In this document: piece after piece, positions 61,611-64,000 of the stretch
Layout: each line of letters starts with the position of its first letter
Numbering within the stretch: the stretch's first letter is position 1
Assembly (NCBI GenBank): GCA_965213935.1
Contig: CBDCAO010000011.1
Span: forward strand, 62,001 to 126,000
Length of the DNA stretch: 64,000 bases
Source: Bin52 sp965213935
Lineage (GTDB): Bacteria; Pseudomonadota; Alphaproteobacteria; Thalassobaculales; Thalassobaculaceae
Direction of reading: 5' to 3'
Made by a program: the position numbers and the translations under genes
Notes under the pieces: model-generated
Database searches by the model: none
Told to the model about the DNA's origin: nothing
The model's input: the letters and a program-made list of their open reading frames with translations, nothing else

Positions 61611-62378
61611 TCAGCGGCCGGACCAGTCCGGAGCCCGCCTCTCCCTGAACGCGGCGACGCCTTCCTCGGCATCACGGCTCTGCAGCGCCGCAACGAGACT
61701 GGGGAGGCGGGCGTTCCGGGCCTCCGGAACGGTCAGGTGGGCAGTGTCGCTGGCCGAACGCTTGATCGCCTTGAGGCTGAGCGGGGCGCAGGCGAGGACC
61801 TCGCGGACCCAGGCGTCAACCGCCTCGTCGAGCTCGTCAGGCGCCACGACCTGGTTGAGCAGACCGTGCTCCAGCGCCTCTGCCGCGCCCATGCGACGGC
61901 CGGTCAGCAGCAGGCCCATGGCAAGGGTTCGCGGGAGCCGGCGGGGCAGCGTCACCATGCCGTCAAGCGGCAGGCGTCCGACCCGGGGCTCGGGAAGGCC
62001 GAACGACGCCGTTTCCGCGGCGATGGCGAGGTCACAGCCCAGAACCATCTCGAAGCCGCCCCCGAGCGCCACGCCGTTGACCCTGGCGATGACGGGTACG
62101 GACGGACGCCGGCCGAGCGCGATGCCGCCGAAACCGTGATCGCCGGTGCGGGCCCAGTAGGCAAGGCCGTCGGGGCCGTCTTCCTTCATGTCCGCTCCCG
62201 CGCAGAACGCGCGGCCGATGCCGGTGAGGATCGCGCAGCGGATCGCCGGGTCACGGTCGATCGAGTCCCAGGCTTCCGCCAGCGCCGCCTCGGCCGCGGA
62301 GTCGATCGCGTTCAACCGCTCCGGACGGTTCAGCGTCACCCGGGCGACGCCGTCGGTGACCTCGAACCCGACGCTCAT
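61611..62378 (-). CDS. Enoyl-CoA hydratase/isomerase family protein
   Basis: This 255-residue crotonase starts at ATG 62378, overlapping the CoA-transferase stop (ATGA). Oxyanion-hole segments are RAFCAGADMKED and NGVALGGGFEMVLGCDLAI. SFGLPEPRVGRLPLDGMV carries one usual acidic position (Glu) but lacks a clear second catalytic Glu. It acts on a CoA ester presumably formed by the neighbouring CoA-transferase. Confidence 0.88.
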   Translation of the reverse strand: MSVGFEVTDGVARVTLNRPERLNAIDSAAEAALAEAWDSIDRDPAIRCAILTGIGRAFCAGADMKEDGPDGLAYWARTGDHGFGGIALGRRPSVPVIARVNGVALGGGFEMVLGCDLAIAAETASFGLPEPRVGRLPLDGMVTLPRRLPRTLAMGLLLTGRRMGAAEALEHGLLNQVVAPDELDEAVDAWVREVLACAPLSLKAIKRSASDTAHLTVPEARNARLPSLVAALQSRDAEEGVAAFRERRAPDWSGR

Positions 62379-63556
62379 GCCGCGTCCTCACCGGAGCCCA
62401 GGGTCGCAAGGACTTCGTCATTGTGTTCGCCGAGTGCGGGCGGCGCCCGGCGTATCGCGAAGGGAGCCGCCGACATGTCGATGGGCGAGGCCACGAGACG
62501 CACCGGCCCGGCAGGGGTTGGCCTGCTTTCCGCGATCATGCCGTTGCACGCGGTTTGCGGGTCGTCCAGGGCGTCCGCGAGCGTCATCACCGGCGCGCAC
62601 AGGATATCGACGTCACCGAGTCGCTCCAGCCAGTGCGCAGTGGTCCCGGTCGCGAAACGGTCCCGGAAAATCGCCTGCAGGTCCGACCGGTGTGCCTTCT
62701 GTCGTTCGAGGTCGGCATATCTCGGGTCTTCCGAGAGGTCGTTCATCCCGAGCGCCGTGCAAATGTCGCGCAGCGGGTTCTGCTTGAACGCACCCACCAT
62801 GACCACGGCGCCGTCCAGGGTCTCGAACACGCCGGAAAGCGGCATGGCAGCCCAGTTCAGATCACGCCCGCGCATCATCCACACCGCCGCCTCCTGCATC
62901 TGCATCGCCAGCATGGAGTTGAAGAGCGAGACGGCTATCCTCTGCCCCTCGCCGGTCTTCTCGCGCTGCATCAGCGCCAGCAGGATGCCCTGGACCATGT
63001 GCATGCCCGCCGAGTAGTCGGCCAGTGCCGTCGGATAGACGGTCAGCGGGACCGACGGATCCGAGCGGCGGTGCATCGCGCCGCTCATCGCCTGGGCAAG
63101 CACGTCCTGGCCGCCCTTGCGTACATAGGGACCGTCCAGGCCGAAACCGGTGCCGACCGCGTAGACGATCCGGGGATTGATGCGGCGCAGGTCGTCGTAG
63201 CCGAACCCCATGCGCTCCATGACGCCGGGACGAAAATTGTTCACCACGACATCGGAAGTCTCGACGAGCCGCAGCACCGCTGCCCGGTCCTGCGTCGTCT
63301 TCAGGTTCAGCGCGACGCTGCGCTTGTTGCGATTGAGGCTTGCGAACACCGGGTTGTTGCCACCGTCGGGGTCTTCTCCAACGCTCCAGCGCGAGAGGTC
63401 GCCCGAACCCGCCCGCTCGATCTTGATCACGTCGGCGCCGTAGTCGCCCAGCATCTGGGTACAGCACGGGCCCATCATCACCTGGGTGAAGTCGAGCACC
63501 ATGACACCGTCCAGCGGCAACGGACGGGAGTACCCGGCGTTCGTATCCGGCGCCAT
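62375..63556 (-). CDS. CaiB/BaiF family CoA-transferase
   Basis: ATG 63556 gives 393 residues; a GTG one codon earlier is also in frame. Family III motifs are LPLDGVMVLDFTQVMMGPCC, DYGADVIKIE, NRNKRSVALNLK and VNNFRPGVMERMGFGYDDL. At the position that aligns with catalytic Asp169 of formyl-CoA transferase the sequence reads VSLFNSML, with Asn213. Its start overlaps the FAD oxidoreductase stop by one base (TGATG). Confidence 0.88.
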   Translation of the reverse strand: MAPDTNAGYSRPLPLDGVMVLDFTQVMMGPCCTQMLGDYGADVIKIERAGSGDLSRWSVGEDPDGGNNPVFASLNRNKRSVALNLKTTQDRAAVLRLVETSDVVVNNFRPGVMERMGFGYDDLRRINPRIVYAVGTGFGLDGPYVRKGGQDVLAQAMSGAMHRRSDPSVPLTVYPTALADYSAGMHMVQGILLALMQREKTGEGQRIAVSLFNSMLAMQMQEAAVWMMRGRDLNWAAMPLSGVFETLDGAVVMVGAFKQNPLRDICTALGMNDLSEDPRYADLERQKAHRSDLQAIFRDRFATGTTAHWLERLGDVDILCAPVMTLADALDDPQTACNGMIAESRPTPAGPVRLVASPIDMSAAPFAIRRAPPALGEHNDEVLATLGSGEDAA

Positions 63557-64000
63557 CACGCAGCCTCCGGCACCAGGGCGTTGTCGGCCGGCACGTCGCC
63601 CGGGTCCGCACCCTGGGCGCGCATCTGCCTCTGGATCGCACTCACGTCGACACTCCGAACCGGGGTGTCGCTGTCCAGCGCCAGCGCGGCGGCGATGCCG
63701 GCGGCCTCTCCCATGGCCATGCAGGGCGGAATCTCCCGGCTGATCTTCTGGGCCTGCGGTGTCGCCGAGTAGTGGCGGCCGGCCACGAGAAGCTGGTCCA
63801 CCCCCACCGGCAGGAGGGCGCGGTACGGGGTGTAGTAGTCCCGGCCGCGGCAGACGGAGTCGTGGAAATGCACACGATCCATGACATCGCGCTTGGTCAC
63901 CACATACTCGCCCTCGAGCAGGCGGGTCTGGCGCACCCCGGTCTGGGGAGCGAAATCGACGAAATAGGCGCGTTCGAAACCCGGAATGTGTGCGCGTGCG
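63556..64000 (-). CDS. FAD-dependent oxidoreductase (FAD_oxidored family), C-terminal part
   Basis: The minus-strand frame is open to the window edge, so the N-terminal FAD-binding region lies outside. The visible 148 residues include PQTGVRQTRLLEGEYVVTK, LLVAGRHYSATPQAQKISRE and PCMAMGEAAGIAAALAL. This is the typical end of PF12831-type FAD oxidoreductases, where GxAAGxAAAL closes the FAD pocket. It is the first visible gene of the operon leading to the CoA-transferase. Confidence 0.85.
   Translation of the reverse strand, partial: ARAHIPGFERAYFVDFAPQTGVRQTRLLEGEYVVTKRDVMDRVHFHDSVCRGRDYYTPYRALLPVGVDQLLVAGRHYSATPQAQKISREIPPCMAMGEAAGIAAALALDSDTPVRSVDVSAIQRQMRAQGADPGDVPADNALVPEAA

Overview
The window is GC-rich chromosomal DNA from a proteobacterium. 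An Alphaproteobacterium (Rhodospirillales-like) is my best guess. The pointers are an IHF-beta gene, a bactofilin, DUF2244 and EI24 membrane proteins, boxB/boxC, and many catabolic ABC-transporter cassettes. There is no rRNA or tRNA gene and no CRISPR array that I can see. Most genes sit in short operons with 1-8 bp start/stop overlaps.

Region 1 (1-6.9 kb) is a decayed mobile and defence island. It starts with an ImmA/IrrE-type metallopeptidase cut by the window edge. Then come scraps of a RelE/HigB-like toxin and its antitoxin, and duplicated remains of a tyrosine recombinase. A 2.4 kb insertion sequence follows with clear inverted repeats and a target duplication. Its frameshifted reading frame joins a DruA-like (DUF4338) part to an IS4-type DDE transposase. 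The tail of an IS66 transposase, an intact OLD-like ATPase/TOPRIM protein and a TnpB scrap complete the island.

Region 2 (6.9-15.6 kb) is housekeeping: a PfkB-family sugar/adenosine kinase, an EI24 protein, bactofilin, a lipoprotein, endonuclease III, DUF2244, dapB, ihfB, a divergent PanB-like protein, a sterol-desaturase-family hydroxylase and a quinone oxidoreductase. Region 3 (15.6-24.5 kb) holds hyuA, two coupled NodB/PuuE-fold hydrolases, an LtnD-like dehydrogenase, an IS630 scrap, an AraC/GyrI regulator and a cbtB plus broken cbtA pair.

Region 4 (24.4-34.9 kb) is an aerobic benzoyl-CoA block. boxC-boxB-hyuB form one operon, and a complete branched-chain-type ABC transporter (livK-G-F-H-M order) lies beside it. 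boxA and a benzoate-CoA ligase are not in the window. Region 5 (34.9-43.6 kb) has a class II pyrF, a ruined enolase-superfamily gene, nadK behind an unrecognised 456-residue protein, a luciferase-like monooxygenase, and leuCD-type genes next to a PEP-mutase/isocitrate-lyase-family lyase.

Region 6 (43.8-50.6 kb) is an uptake operon: a polyamine-type binding protein, two permeases and an ATPase, then a NodB-fold hydrolase and an FCY1-like deaminase. It is divergent from a BtpA-like barrel gene overlapping a phosphoribosyltransferase gene. This looks like nucleobase or nucleobase-like compound uptake and salvage. Region 7 (51.1-58.8 kb) is a reductive-pyrimidine/hydantoin operon: flavin monooxygenase, ureidopropionase-type hydrolase, dihydropyrimidinase and an NMT1/THI5-type ABC transporter, closed by a strong hairpin.

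Region 8 (58.9-64 kb), on the minus strand, carries an FAD oxidoreductase (partial), a CaiB-type CoA-transferase, an enoyl-CoA hydratase, a ferredoxin, a LysR regulator and an Atz/Trz-type amidohydrolase. The overall picture is a nutritionally versatile bacterium scavenging nitrogen heterocycles and aromatics, with one old recombination hotspot at the left end.
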